40,035 nt of DNA from Flavobacteriales bacterium. GTDB taxonomy: Bacteria > Bacteroidota > Bacteroidia > Flavobacteriales > Flavobacteriaceae. Position 1 is the stretch's first letter. Each line of letters starts with the position of its first letter. Under the pieces are notes generated by a model. That model worked only from the letters and a program-made list of their open reading frames with translations, did not search any database and was not told the DNA's origin. Positions 1 through 8,672 of this stretch are shown piece by piece. The stretch lies in assembly GCA_004213995.1 (NCBI GenBank), contig SGZJ01000013.1:1-40035 (forward strand). The letters are read 5' to 3'. Both the position numbers and the translations under genes were made by a program.

Positions 1-1
1 C

Positions 2-544
2 GAAACATATAACGAAAATGGAGATTTTTTAATTAAGGTTAAAAAACAAAACATGATTCATGAATATATTTATGCTGCCCACCCATTTAGTGTGGTAGGC
101 TGGGATGGATATAATTTTCCATACAAGTTTTCAATACATGATTTTGAACCAATAACTGGTAAAATTCATCAACCACCCCCAGTTCATCAAACATTTGAAA
201 CTAATAAGTTTGTTATTTGTTCTTTTGTTCCTAGGCTTTATGATTACCACCCAAATTCGGTGCCTGCTCCATACAATCATAGCAATATTGACTCGGATGA
301 AGTAATCTACTATGTGGATGGAGATTTTATGAGCAGAAATGATATCAACAAAGGGAGCATCACCCTACACCCTGCTGGGATTCCGCATGGACCACACCCA
401 GGAGCAATGGAAAAAAGCATTGGAAAAAAAGAAACTTTTGAGCTTGCAGTTATGGTTGACACCTTTAGTCCACTAATGGTGACTGAAGATGCTGTCAATC
501 TAATAAATGGTCAATACCACACTTCTTGGTTAAATAAAAAATAA
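2..544 (+). CDS. hmgA: Homogentisate 1,2-dioxygenase, C-terminal part (5' end outside window)
   Basis: This enzyme opens the aromatic ring of homogentisate to give maleylacetoacetate, an Fe(II)-dependent cytoplasmic step of tyrosine breakdown. The frame is open from the first bases, with 17 codons before the first ATG at 53, so the start lies upstream and that ATG is internal. Visible family signatures are HPFSVVGWDG, PYKFSIHDF and the iron-site region: PYNH (about nt 272-283), the acidic DSDE just after it, and the histidine of the IPHGPHP segment (nt 380-400). About 180 residues are present, roughly the C-terminal half of the usual length. The hppD gene starts 11 nt after the stop, which supports one operon. 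The acidic ligand sits in a DSDE context, as in the bacterial branch that differs from the human enzyme. Identification is firm; only the N-terminus is unseen. Confidence 0.95.
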   Translation, partial: ETYNENGDFLIKVKKQNMIHEYIYAAHPFSVVGWDGYNFPYKFSIHDFEPITGKIHQPPPVHQTFETNKFVICSFVPRLYDYHPNSVPAPYNHSNIDSDEVIYYVDGDFMSRNDINKGSITLHPAGIPHGPHPGAMEKSIGKKETFELAVMVDTFSPLMVTEDAVNLINGQYHTSWLNKK

Positions 545-555
545 AAAACAACTAA

Positions 556-1716
556 ATGGAATCAGCTAAAAGCATAGATGAATTACAAAATTTTAATTTT
601 GAAATAAAAAAAATATTTGATGATGCTCAGGACTTTCTTCCTATTATGGGTACAGACTATATAGAGCTTTATGTCGGAAACGCAAAACAAAGTGCGCACT
701 ATTACAAGACAGCTTTTGGCTTTCAGTCAGAGGCTTATGCTGGGCTTGAAACAGGAAAAAAAGACATAGCTTCATACGTGTTAAAACAGGGTAAAATAAG
801 ATTAGTTTTAACTACCTCAATGCAAAAAGGAAGTGATGTTAGTAAGCATGTAGACAATCATGGAGATGCCGTAAAAATCATAGCATTACATGTTGAAGAC
901 GCAACTAAAGCCTTTAACGAAACTGTTAAAAGAGGTGCAAAACCTTATTTAGAGCCAATAAAGGAAGAGGATGAAAACGGAACCATTATTAAATCAGGAA
1001 TTTATACATACGGAGAAACTGTACATCTTTTTATAGAAAGAAAAAATTACTCCGGAGTGTTTTTACCGGGGTATAAAAAATGGAGTTCGCATTACAACCC
1101 AAAAGACATAGGGTTGAAATACATTGATCACGTAGTTGGGAATGTTGATTGGGATGAAATGAATATTTGGTGCAAGTTTTATCAAGAGGTAATGGGGTTT
1201 GCTCAGATAATATCATTTGATGATAAGGATATTTCTACAGAATATACTGCCCTTATGAGTAAAGTGATGAGTAATGGTAATGGAAGAATAAAATTTCCAA
1301 TTAATGAACCTGCAGATGGGATTAAAAAGTCTCAAATTGAAGAGTATCTTGACTTTTATAATGGTCCTGGTGTACAGCACCTTGCGTTAGCAACTGACAA
1401 TATTGCTGAAACTGTCAAAGAAATGAAAGAAAGAGGTGTGGAATTTTTATATGTACCCGAAACATATTATGATGACTTGCTGGAAAGAGTTGGAGAGATA
1501 GATGAAGACTTAAATACTTTAAAAGAACATGGCATTCTTATTGACAGAGATGAAGAAGGCTATTTATTACAAATTTTCACAAAGCCAGTTTTAGACAGGC
1601 CGACTATGTTCTTCGAGATTATTCAAAGAAAAGGGGCTCAATCATTTGGTAAAGGAAATTTTAAAGCGCTTTTTTCAGCAATTGAAAGAGAGCAAAAAAA
1701 TAGAGGAACCTTGTAA
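556..1716 (+). CDS. hppD: 4-hydroxyphenylpyruvate dioxygenase
   Basis: The enzyme converts 4-hydroxyphenylpyruvate to homogentisate, the step just before HmgA, using Fe(II) and O2. At 386 aa it has the usual length, with two vicinal-oxygen-chelate halves: an N-terminal one starting near GTDYIELYVGNA (residue 32) and the catalytic C-terminal one. The expected iron ligands are visible: His192 in YIDHVVGNV, His275 in GPGVQHLAL and Glu354 in MFFEIIQRKG. The C-terminal FxKALFxAIExEQ pattern is typical of the family. It is 11 nt downstream of hmgA and 21 nt upstream of the aromatic hydroxylase gene, so co-transcription is likely. The ATG at 556 fits the family start. No anomaly was seen. Confidence 0.97.
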   Translation: MESAKSIDELQNFNFEIKKIFDDAQDFLPIMGTDYIELYVGNAKQSAHYYKTAFGFQSEAYAGLETGKKDIASYVLKQGKIRLVLTTSMQKGSDVSKHVDNHGDAVKIIALHVEDATKAFNETVKRGAKPYLEPIKEEDENGTIIKSGIYTYGETVHLFIERKNYSGVFLPGYKKWSSHYNPKDIGLKYIDHVVGNVDWDEMNIWCKFYQEVMGFAQIISFDDKDISTEYTALMSKVMSNGNGRIKFPINEPADGIKKSQIEEYLDFYNGPGVQHLALATDNIAETVKEMKERGVEFLYVPETYYDDLLERVGEIDEDLNTLKEHGILIDRDEEGYLLQIFTKPVLDRPTMFFEIIQRKGAQSFGKGNFKALFSAIEREQKNRGTL

Positions 1717-1737
1717 CATACTTTTAACAAAATATAT

Positions 1738-3471
1738 TTGGAACTCAATAGCGTAACAGAAAAACTCCCAAAGTATTTACATAAGTTTATTGTCAAACAA
1801 CCTTATGAGGAATACACTGCTCAAAATCAAGCAGTTTGGAGATATGTTATGAGATTAAACATTAACTCCTTAAAAAACATTGCTCACGATTGTTATATTG
1901 ATGGCCTAAACAAGACAGGTATTGATTCTGATCAAATACCTGAGATGGAGGGAATGAACAGAATTCTTAAAGAGATTGGGTGGGCTGCTGTTGCTGTAGA
2001 CGGGTTTATTCCTCCAAACGCATTTATGGAGTTTCAATCATATAACGTTTTAGTTATTTCATCTGAAATAAGAACAATAGATCACATAAAGTACACGCCA
2101 GCTCCAGATATAATTCATGAAGCAGCTGGGCATGCTCCAATTATTGCTAATCAAGAATATTCTGAATATTTAAGAAGATTAGGTGAAATTGGCAGCAAAG
2201 CAATTTCTTCTCCAAAAGATGAAGAAATGTATGAGGCTGTTAGGCTTTTATCTATTTTAAAAGAAAACCCCAACTCAAGTAAAGAAGACATTGACAGTGC
2301 CAATAATAATGTTAATCGATTGCAAAATGAAATGTCAGAGCTTTCAGAAATGGCAAAAATTAGAAATCTTCACTGGTGGACAGTTGAATACGGATTAATA
2401 GGGGATATAACTAATCCTAAAATATATGGAGCAGGACTACTTTCGTCTATTGAAGAGAGTCAAGCTTGTCTTGAAAAAGGTGTAAAAAAAATTCCCTACT
2501 CAATCGAAGCGGCAAATATAAATTTTGATATTACAAAGACTCAACCTCAGTTATTTGTAATTCCAGACTTTTCAAAACTCAGTTTTGTTTTAGAGGAATT
2601 TGCAAATACAATGGCTATTAGAACTGGAGGGGTCAAAGGGGTTAGAAAGTTAATTGATTCAAAAAAAATGGGGTCAATTGAGTTAAGTACTGGGGTTCAA
2701 GTTTCAGGTTATTTTTCCAGCATGATTCAAAAAAACAATGAGCCTGTTTATTTTAACACAAAGGGAGAAACAGCTATTTCAATAAATGGAATAGAACTAA
2801 TTGGTCATGGCAAAGAGTCACATCCTAATGGTTTTGGTAGCCCAATCGGAAAACTAGATGGTATAAATATGTCCATTGAGGATATGTCTCCAAAAGATTT
2901 AGAGATATATGGGATAATTGAAGGAAAAGTGACAACGCTTAACTTTGAAAGTGGCGTGAAAGTAAAAGGAAAGATTATCACGGGTAAAAGAGACTTACAG
3001 GGTAAAATAATTTTGATTTCTTTTGAAAATTGTACAGTAACTTTTTTAGATCAAGTATTGTTTAAGCCGCACTCAGGCATTTATGATATGGCTGTAGGCG
3101 AAAGCATAAAATCAGCTTTTGCTGGACCAGCATCTCCAGAATCCTTTAACGATGTTTACTCAATTTCTAACAAAAAAACTACTAAAATCGTTTATTCTAA
3201 ATCTGAACAATATTTACATGTTCTCTACGAAAAAGTAAGAGCTCTAAGAACTAATAAATCATTAGATGAAGAACTTATGTCACAAATATTTGACGAAGTA
3301 CAAACAACTTATCCGAAGGAATGGCTAATTTTACTTGAACTATTTGAGCTAGCCTTTATAAATAAAGTTGATTTAGCTAGAGAAATTCAGCTGCAACTTG
3401 CCAAACTAAAAGAAAATAAAGATCTTGAACAATTAATTTGTGATGGGTTAGATTTAATTAAAAAAAAATGA
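1738..3471 (+). CDS. Pterin-dependent aromatic amino acid hydroxylase (phenylalanine 4-monooxygenase-like), long form
   Basis: It likely hydroxylates phenylalanine to tyrosine with tetrahydropterin and O2, feeding the HPPD/HmgA/FAH pathway encoded around it. The iron site is clear: His127 and His132 in IIHEAAGHAPII and Glu217 in HWWTVEYGLI. Between His132 and Glu217 there are 85 residues, against about 40 in mammalian PAH. The extra part is charged and helix-prone (about residues 160-205). The protein has 577 aa where classic bacterial PAH has about 260-300. Residues after about 310 show no domain I recognise. The start is TTG at 1738; no ATG precedes the conserved core, and the next methionine (residue 38) would remove residues in the YTAQNQAVWRYVMR segment. 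FAH follows after 3 nt. Tryptophan hydroxylation is possible, but the operon favours phenylalanine. Confidence 0.92.
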   Translation: MELNSVTEKLPKYLHKFIVKQPYEEYTAQNQAVWRYVMRLNINSLKNIAHDCYIDGLNKTGIDSDQIPEMEGMNRILKEIGWAAVAVDGFIPPNAFMEFQSYNVLVISSEIRTIDHIKYTPAPDIIHEAAGHAPIIANQEYSEYLRRLGEIGSKAISSPKDEEMYEAVRLLSILKENPNSSKEDIDSANNNVNRLQNEMSELSEMAKIRNLHWWTVEYGLIGDITNPKIYGAGLLSSIEESQACLEKGVKKIPYSIEAANINFDITKTQPQLFVIPDFSKLSFVLEEFANTMAIRTGGVKGVRKLIDSKKMGSIELSTGVQVSGYFSSMIQKNNEPVYFNTKGETAISINGIELIGHGKESHPNGFGSPIGKLDGINMSIEDMSPKDLEIYGIIEGKVTTLNFESGVKVKGKIITGKRDLQGKIILISFENCTVTFLDQVLFKPHSGIYDMAVGESIKSAFAGPASPESFNDVYSISNKKTTKIVYSKSEQYLHVLYEKVRALRTNKSLDEELMSQIFDEVQTTYPKEWLILLELFELAFINKVDLAREIQLQLAKLKENKDLEQLICDGLDLIKKK

Positions 3472-3474
3472 TTT

Positions 3475-4710
3475 ATGCAAACTTGGATTGAAACTGATAA
3501 AAACTCTGATTTTAGTATATACAACTTGCCTTTTGGAGTTTACTCAATAAAAAATAAAAATAAAAAAATTGGAGTAGCTATTGGAGATCTGATTTTAGAC
3601 TTAGAGGCTGTCAGTGAATTAGGAGTTTTTAATGAATTGAATATTGACTCAAATGTATTTGTCTCAAACTACCTCAACGATTTTATTTCTTTAGGTAAAA
3701 AAACAACCGTCAAGGCAAGGGAAATTATCCAAAAAGAACTTTGTAACGTGTCCTCTGTTTTAAGAAATGACAATTCTATATTTATAAAACAAAAAGATGT
3801 AACTATGCACATGCCAGTAAAAATTGGGGATTATACAGATTTTTACTCGAGTATTGAGCATGCAACTAATATTGGCACGATGTTTAGAGATCCTAAAAAT
3901 GCTCTACTTCCCAACTGGAGACACCTGCCTGTTGGATATCATGGCAGATCCTCTTCAATTATCCTAAGTGGACAAGACATCCATAGGCCAAAAGGTCAAG
4001 TAATGCTGAATGATAACACATCTCCATCTTTTCAAGAGTCCGTAAGAGTAGATTTTGAGTTGGAAATGGGGTTTATTATTGGAAAGAGCACTCATTTAGG
4101 AGAGTCAGTATCAACTAATGAAGCTGAGGATTTTATTTTTGGAAAAGTATTATTTAATGATTGGTCAGCCAGAGACATTCAAAAATGGGAGTATGTCCCA
4201 TTAGGGCCTTTTTTAGCTAAAAGTTTTGCTTCGTCTATTTCTCCCTGGGTCGTAACATTAGAGGCTCTTGAGCCATTTAAAACTACTGGGCCAAAACAGG
4301 AACCAAAAGTTCTACCACATTTAGAATCAAAAGGAGCAAAAAATTATGATATAAACCTAGAGGTGTTAATCCAAGCTGATAAAGAAAATGAAAAAACAGT
4401 GAGTAAATCAAACTTTAAATTCATGTACTGGAATATGTGTCAGCAATTAGCTCATCACACAAGTAATGGTTGTAATATAAACGTAGGCGATATGATGGCC
4501 TCTGGGACTATAAGCGGGAAAGACGCTAACTCTTATGGCTCCATGCTTGAATTATCATGGGCTGGGTCAAAACCAGTGAGTTTAAATAATGGTGATTCTC
4601 GAAAGTTTATTAATGATAATGACACGGTTATAATGAGAGGGTATTGCCAAAAAGGATCGATAAGGGTTGGTTTTGGTGAGGTAAAAACTAAATTGCTAAA
4701 ATCTCTTTAA
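3475..4710 (+). CDS. fahA: Fumarylacetoacetase
   Basis: The enzyme hydrolyses fumarylacetoacetate to fumarate and acetoacetate, the last step of tyrosine degradation. At 411 aa the length is normal. Catalytic and metal residues of the FAH family are in place: Asp122 and His129 in DYTDFYSSIEHA, Glu195 and Glu197 in VDFELEMGF, and Asp229 in FNDWSARDIQ. The substrate-binding stretch LPVGYHGRSSSI is also present. Its ATG lies 3 nt after the hydroxylase stop, so translation is probably coupled. The isomerase that should make its substrate from maleylacetoacetate is not in the window. Identification is firm. Confidence 0.97.
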   Translation: MQTWIETDKNSDFSIYNLPFGVYSIKNKNKKIGVAIGDLILDLEAVSELGVFNELNIDSNVFVSNYLNDFISLGKKTTVKAREIIQKELCNVSSVLRNDNSIFIKQKDVTMHMPVKIGDYTDFYSSIEHATNIGTMFRDPKNALLPNWRHLPVGYHGRSSSIILSGQDIHRPKGQVMLNDNTSPSFQESVRVDFELEMGFIIGKSTHLGESVSTNEAEDFIFGKVLFNDWSARDIQKWEYVPLGPFLAKSFASSISPWVVTLEALEPFKTTGPKQEPKVLPHLESKGAKNYDINLEVLIQADKENEKTVSKSNFKFMYWNMCQQLAHHTSNGCNINVGDMMASGTISGKDANSYGSMLELSWAGSKPVSLNNGDSRKFINDNDTVIMRGYCQKGSIRVGFGEVKTKLLKSL

Positions 4711-4719
4711 ATTACTTAT

Positions 4720-5346
4720 ATGAAAAATATAAAATCTATAGATCCAATTAGTCTGGAAACAAAAGAGCTTCATAAAATACTCTTATCCTCAATTGCACCC
4801 AGACCTATTGCATTTGCAAGCACAATAGACAGTAATGGTAATGTAAACTTAAGTCCATTTAGCTACTTTAATGTTTTTAGTTCAAATCCCCCTATTTTAA
4901 TTTTTTCACCTTCTAGAAGAGTCCGAGACAATACCACTAAACATACATTAGAAAATGCAATTGAGACCAAAGAAGTTGTGATTAATGTAGTTAACTTTCC
5001 AATTGTCGAGCAGATGTCAAAATCTAGTATAGAGTATGAAAAAGGTGTTAATGAATTTATTGAAACTGGATTAACTGAAGTTGAATCTTTGTTAGTTAAG
5101 CCGCCACGAGTTTTAGAATCTCCTATTTCTTTTGAGTGTAAGGTTCAAGATATCATTTCGCTTGGTGAATCTGGAGGAGCAGGTCAATTGATAATAGCTA
5201 AAGTTGTTCAAATTCACATTGACAAAAAGTTTTTAGACAAAAACGGAGATATTCTCAGCGAAAAGTTAGATCTGGTTGCGAGAATGGGTGGGGACTGGTA
5301 TACTAGAGCTACTAAAGAAAGCATGTTTAAAATTCCTAAGCCTTAA
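4720..5346 (+). CDS. Flavin reductase-like, FMN-binding split-barrel protein
   Basis: This 208-aa protein belongs to the flavin reductase-like / NTAB split-barrel family, which binds FMN and often reduces flavin for a partner oxygenase. The family pattern is visible near the N-terminus: the IAPRPIAFASTIDSNGNVNLSPFSYFN region, followed by the PPILIFSPS strand and a conserved C-terminal MGGDWYTR motif. It starts 9 nt after fahA and overlaps the operon logic of aromatic catabolism, but no flavin-dependent oxygenase is encoded nearby. Its substrate is therefore open; an accessory or detoxifying role in the same pathway is my inference from position. It has no signal peptide, so it should be cytoplasmic. 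Confidence 0.85.
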   Translation: MKNIKSIDPISLETKELHKILLSSIAPRPIAFASTIDSNGNVNLSPFSYFNVFSSNPPILIFSPSRRVRDNTTKHTLENAIETKEVVINVVNFPIVEQMSKSSIEYEKGVNEFIETGLTEVESLLVKPPRVLESPISFECKVQDIISLGESGGAGQLIIAKVVQIHIDKKFLDKNGDILSEKLDLVARMGGDWYTRATKESMFKIPKP

Positions 5347-5348
5347 AA

Positions 5349-5585
5349 TTGGAAGAGAAAATTAGATTAATTTGGGACTTTAGAGGCCCTGATTGCAAAA
5401 AGATAGCTAAGCATTACAAAATTCATTTATCTGAGTTTTTGAGCTCAAATAATTCTGTATATTTTGATTTTGAAGATGAAAAAATAACTGAACATCATCA
5501 CATAGTGTATTTCACAGTCCTTAAAAGCAGTATGAAGAACTTTAGAGACAAGCTTAAGCCAAACCGAGGAGAAATTGCTACATAA
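5349..5585 (+). CDS. Small conserved-looking protein of unknown function (78 aa)
   Basis: I do not recognise a named domain. The 78-aa product starts with IRLIWDFRGPDCKKIAKHY, is soluble, and has a His-rich middle (EHHHIVYF) and a basic C-terminus. The start is TTG at 5349, only 2 nt after the flavin reductase stop, and no ATG lies in the first third. The coding frame fills the gap between two real genes and keeps the same compact spacing, which supports a true gene. From memory, short proteins beginning with a similar KIRLIWDFRGP stretch recur in flavobacteria; this was not checked. A role linked to the aromatic operon is only inferred from position. Confidence 0.7.
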   Translation: MEEKIRLIWDFRGPDCKKIAKHYKIHLSEFLSSNNSVYFDFEDEKITEHHHIVYFTVLKSSMKNFRDKLKPNRGEIAT

Positions 5586-5602
5586 GATTAGAATATATAA
5601 AA

Positions 5603-6103
5603 ATGATACGAAAAGCAAATTCTAGTGACTTAAATAAACTTTTACAAATAACAAGGTCATGTGCTAGGGCAATGGAATTAAAAAACATCTTTCAATGGAA
5701 TGATGGTTACCCAAGCTTGTCTGCATTTGAAAATGATATTATTAATAATTGGCTGTATGTAATTATTAATGATAAAGAAATTATTGGCTGTATTTGTATT
5801 TCTGATTTTATGGACAAAGAATACGAGTCTGTTAAATGGCTCACAAAAAATGATAATAATATCTATATTCATAGGCTTGCTGTGACCCCAACTTATCAAA
5901 GAATGGGCTATGCTCAAAAAATGATGTCTTTTGCTGAAGATTTTGCCAGAGAAAATAAATATCTTTCAGTTCGATTAGATACTTTTTCCAAAAATGTTAA
6001 TAATCAAACTTTTTATCAAAAAAGAGGCTATAAAAAATTAGGAAATATTTTTTTTCCTAATCAAAGTGAATCTCCTTTTTATTGTTATGAGCTTATATTA
6101 TGA
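5603..6103 (+). CDS. GNAT family N-acetyltransferase
   Basis: A 166-aa protein with the GNAT fold that transfers an acetyl group from acetyl-CoA to an unknown amine. The acetyl-CoA binding motif A is seen as IHRLAVTPTYQRMGYAQKMM (about residues 93-112), followed by the typical C-terminal strand with VNNQTFYQKRGYKKLG. The N-terminus (IRKANSSDLNKLLQITRSC) is the usual GNAT opening. Its stop overlaps the start of the MATE transporter gene by 4 nt (ATGA), so the two are translationally coupled. That pairing could suit modification and export of a small molecule, but the substrate cannot be told from sequence. Confidence 0.88.
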   Translation: MIRKANSSDLNKLLQITRSCARAMELKNIFQWNDGYPSLSAFENDIINNWLYVIINDKEIIGCICISDFMDKEYESVKWLTKNDNNIYIHRLAVTPTYQRMGYAQKMMSFAEDFARENKYLSVRLDTFSKNVNNQTFYQKRGYKKLGNIFFPNQSESPFYCYELIL

Positions 6104-7431
6104 AGTTATTAAAATATAGTGAAATAAATAAGCTTGCTATACCAGCTTTAATTTCTGGAATCGCAGAACCAATTCTTTCAATAACCGACACAGCTATTGT
6201 TGGAAACGTAAATTACAACTCAATGGAAGCGTTAGGCGCTGTAGGAATTGTAGGAACTTTTCTTTCTATGTTAGTTTGGGTTTTTGGACAAAAAAGAAGT
6301 GTAATTGCTTCAATAGTTGCCCAAGCAATCGGGGCTAGAAAAATTGACGAAATTAAATCTCTTCCTTCTCAAGCTATTTTTATAATTTTACTTATGAGTC
6401 TGGTAATTATTGGTATAACTTATCCGTTTGCTGAAAATTTATTTAGTTTTTATAATGCATCAGGCTTAATCTTAGACTACAGTGTAGATTATTATAAAAT
6501 AAGGGTTATTGGAATTCCTTTTACTCTAATTACAATAGGAATTTTTGGTGTTTTTAGAGGGCTTCAAAACACAATTACACCAATGGCAATTGCATTAGTG
6601 GGAACTTCATTAAATATAGTATTAGATATAATATTAGTATATGGAATAGATGGGGTGTTAAGTCCTATGCATATTTATGGAGCTGCTTACGCTAGTGTAA
6701 TTGCCCAAGTAACAATGGCTGGGTTAGCTGTCTTTTTATTATATAAAAAAACAAAGATTACATTGCGATTTAGTCTTCCCTTTAATAAAAAAATAAGAGA
6801 TTTCTTGTCAATGTTCTTAGATTTAATCATCAGAACATTAGCTCTAAACATTGCTCTATATTTTGGTAGCTCATTTGCAGCAAAATATGGCGATGAATTT
6901 ATTGCAGCCTATACAATTGCTATTAATTTATGGTTTCTCGGAGCTTTTATAATAGATGGATACTCTAGCGCTGGTACAATTCTTTCGGGAAAATTCTTTG
7001 GTGAAAAGTCATATAATAAACTAATTGAGCTATCTTATAAACTCAGCTTAATTGGAATATTTTTAGGGATATCGATATTTGCTATTGGTATGATCTTTTA
7101 CGGCTACTCAGGGATAATATTTACTAAAGAACAAATAGTTTTAGTCGAGTTTTATAATGTTTTCTGGATAGTTTTAATAATGCAGCCTTTATGTGCTATA
7201 GCATTTATTTTTGATGGAATCTTTAAAGGATTAGGATGGATGAAAAAACTAAGAAATGTACTACTGTTTTCTACATTTATTGTTTTTATACCAACATTAT
7301 TAATTACAGATAGTTATGGCTACAAATTAGAAGGAATCTTTTTGGCATTTACACTCTGGATAATTGCTAGAGGTGTTCCATTAATCATTAAATTCTATAA
7401 AACTTGTGTTCCACTTGTTCAAAAAATGTAA
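6100..7431 (+). CDS. MATE family efflux transporter
   Basis: A 443-aa integral inner-membrane protein of the MATE family, which exports cationic drugs or metabolites using Na+ or H+ gradients. About twelve hydrophobic segments can be traced. The N-terminal family pattern IPALISGIAEPILSITDTAIVGN is clear, as is the repeat in the second half. It starts inside the GNAT stop codon. The next gene begins 21 nt downstream. The substrate is unknown. Placement in the aromatic operon may be simple read-through. Confidence 0.93.
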   Translation: MKLLKYSEINKLAIPALISGIAEPILSITDTAIVGNVNYNSMEALGAVGIVGTFLSMLVWVFGQKRSVIASIVAQAIGARKIDEIKSLPSQAIFIILLMSLVIIGITYPFAENLFSFYNASGLILDYSVDYYKIRVIGIPFTLITIGIFGVFRGLQNTITPMAIALVGTSLNIVLDIILVYGIDGVLSPMHIYGAAYASVIAQVTMAGLAVFLLYKKTKITLRFSLPFNKKIRDFLSMFLDLIIRTLALNIALYFGSSFAAKYGDEFIAAYTIAINLWFLGAFIIDGYSSAGTILSGKFFGEKSYNKLIELSYKLSLIGIFLGISIFAIGMIFYGYSGIIFTKEQIVLVEFYNVFWIVLIMQPLCAIAFIFDGIFKGLGWMKKLRNVLLFSTFIVFIPTLLITDSYGYKLEGIFLAFTLWIIARGVPLIIKFYKTCVPLVQKM

Positions 7432-7452
7432 ATTTGAATAAAAATTAATTAA

Positions 7453-7905
7453 ATGTCTACAATAAGAATTACCAAACGATTTTCATTTGAAGCAGGCCAC
7501 GCTTTATATGGTTATGATGGAAAATGTAAAAATCTTCATGGACACAGCTATAAATTATCTGTTACCGTAATTGGTACTCCAATTACGGATAAAACAAATC
7601 CAAAATTTGGGATGGTAATTGACTTTACAGATCTAAAAAGAATTGTAACCGAAGAAATTGTAGATAAGTTTGATCATGCAACTATTTTTAACAAAAACAC
7701 TCCACATGTAAAACTTGCTAAAACTCTAAAAGACGAAGGGCACAATGTGCTTTTAGTTGACTATCAGCCAACTACCGAGTGCATGGTAACTGATTTTGCA
7801 AGAAAAATTACAAAAAGGCTGCCGATTAATTTAAAGTTACATTCATTAAAATTACAAGAAACTGAATCATCTTATGCTGAATGGGTTTCAACTGACAATA
7901 ATTAA
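7453..7905 (+). CDS. queD: 6-pyruvoyltetrahydropterin / 6-carboxytetrahydropterin synthase family protein
   Basis: The protein acts on dihydroneopterin triphosphate. QueD members make 6-carboxytetrahydropterin for queuosine, while PTPS members make the tetrahydrobiopterin precursor. Zinc ligands are His16 (FEAGHAL), His29 and His31 (NLHGHSY), and the catalytic Cys25 sits in the CxxxHGH pattern. FDHATIF (Asp74-His75) and PTTECM (Glu109) complete the site. At 150 aa it has normal length. It follows the MATE gene by 21 nt and precedes lpxH by 11 nt. Because a pterin-dependent hydroxylase (1738-3471) and a carbinolamine dehydratase (36282-36572) are also here, a cofactor-making role is possible. 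The sequence alone does not settle QueD versus PTPS. Confidence 0.88.
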   Translation: MSTIRITKRFSFEAGHALYGYDGKCKNLHGHSYKLSVTVIGTPITDKTNPKFGMVIDFTDLKRIVTEEIVDKFDHATIFNKNTPHVKLAKTLKDEGHNVLLVDYQPTTECMVTDFARKITKRLPINLKLHSLKLQETESSYAEWVSTDNN

Positions 7906-7916
7906 AATCTTTAAAA

Positions 7917-8672
7917 TTGATAATTTTACAAAAAAATAAAAAAATATATTTTGCTTCAGATAACCATCTTGGAAATCCAAGTTTTCAAGAGACTATCAGT
8001 AGAGAGAAAAAATTTGTTTCTTGGCTTGACGAAATAAAATCTGATGCACAAGCTGTTTTTTTACTTGGAGATTTATTTGACTTTTGGTTTGAATATAAGT
8101 CTGTTATACCTAAAGGATTTGCTAGGACATTTGGAAAGCTTGCAGAGCTTTCAGATATGGGGATTCAAATTCATTTTTTTGTTGGAAATCATGACTTATG
8201 GGTCAGAGATTATTTTAAAGAAGAACTCAACATTGAAGTTCATTTTAACCCAAAAGAATTTATTTTAAATGACAAAAAGTTTTTTTTAGGTCACGGGGAT
8301 GGTCTTGGGCCTAAAGACAAGTCTTTTAAACGACTAAAAAAGATATTTACTAATCCTTTTTATCAATTTTTGTTCAGATGGATTCATCCTGACATTGGAA
8401 TTCCATTTGGTCAATACTTATCTCAAAAAAATAAAAAAAAATCAATCAAAAGTGATTTAATTTTTAAAGGCAATGATGAAGAGTGGTTAACAAAATATTG
8501 TAAACACAAATTAGAAAAAAATCATTACGATTATTTTGTTTTTGGGCACCGACACTTACCGTTAGATATCAAATTATCGAAAACATCAACTTATTTTAAT
8601 TTAGGAGACTGGATAAGTCATTTTACCTATTGCTCGTTTGATGGCAAGGATATGAAATTGTTAAAATACTAA
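7917..8672 (+). CDS. lpxH: UDP-2,3-diacylglucosamine diphosphatase (lipid A synthesis)
   Basis: The enzyme splits UDP-2,3-diacylglucosamine to lipid X and UMP at the inner membrane, a step in lipid A biosynthesis. It has 251 aa. Metallophosphoesterase motifs appear in order: SDNHLG (Asp15, His17), GDLFDFW, GNHDLW, GHGDG and GHRHLP. The frame opens with TTG at 7917, 11 nt after the previous stop; there is no ATG before the SDNHLG motif, so TTG or a nearby alternative codon is the start. Its stop overlaps the stop of the convergent MFS gene by 4 nt. Presence of lpxH agrees with a Gram-negative cell. Confidence 0.92.
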   Translation: MIILQKNKKIYFASDNHLGNPSFQETISREKKFVSWLDEIKSDAQAVFLLGDLFDFWFEYKSVIPKGFARTFGKLAELSDMGIQIHFFVGNHDLWVRDYFKEELNIEVHFNPKEFILNDKKFFLGHGDGLGPKDKSFKRLKKIFTNPFYQFLFRWIHPDIGIPFGQYLSQKNKKKSIKSDLIFKGNDEEWLTKYCKHKLEKNHYDYFVFGHRHLPLDIKLSKTSTYFNLGDWISHFTYCSFDGKDMKLLKY

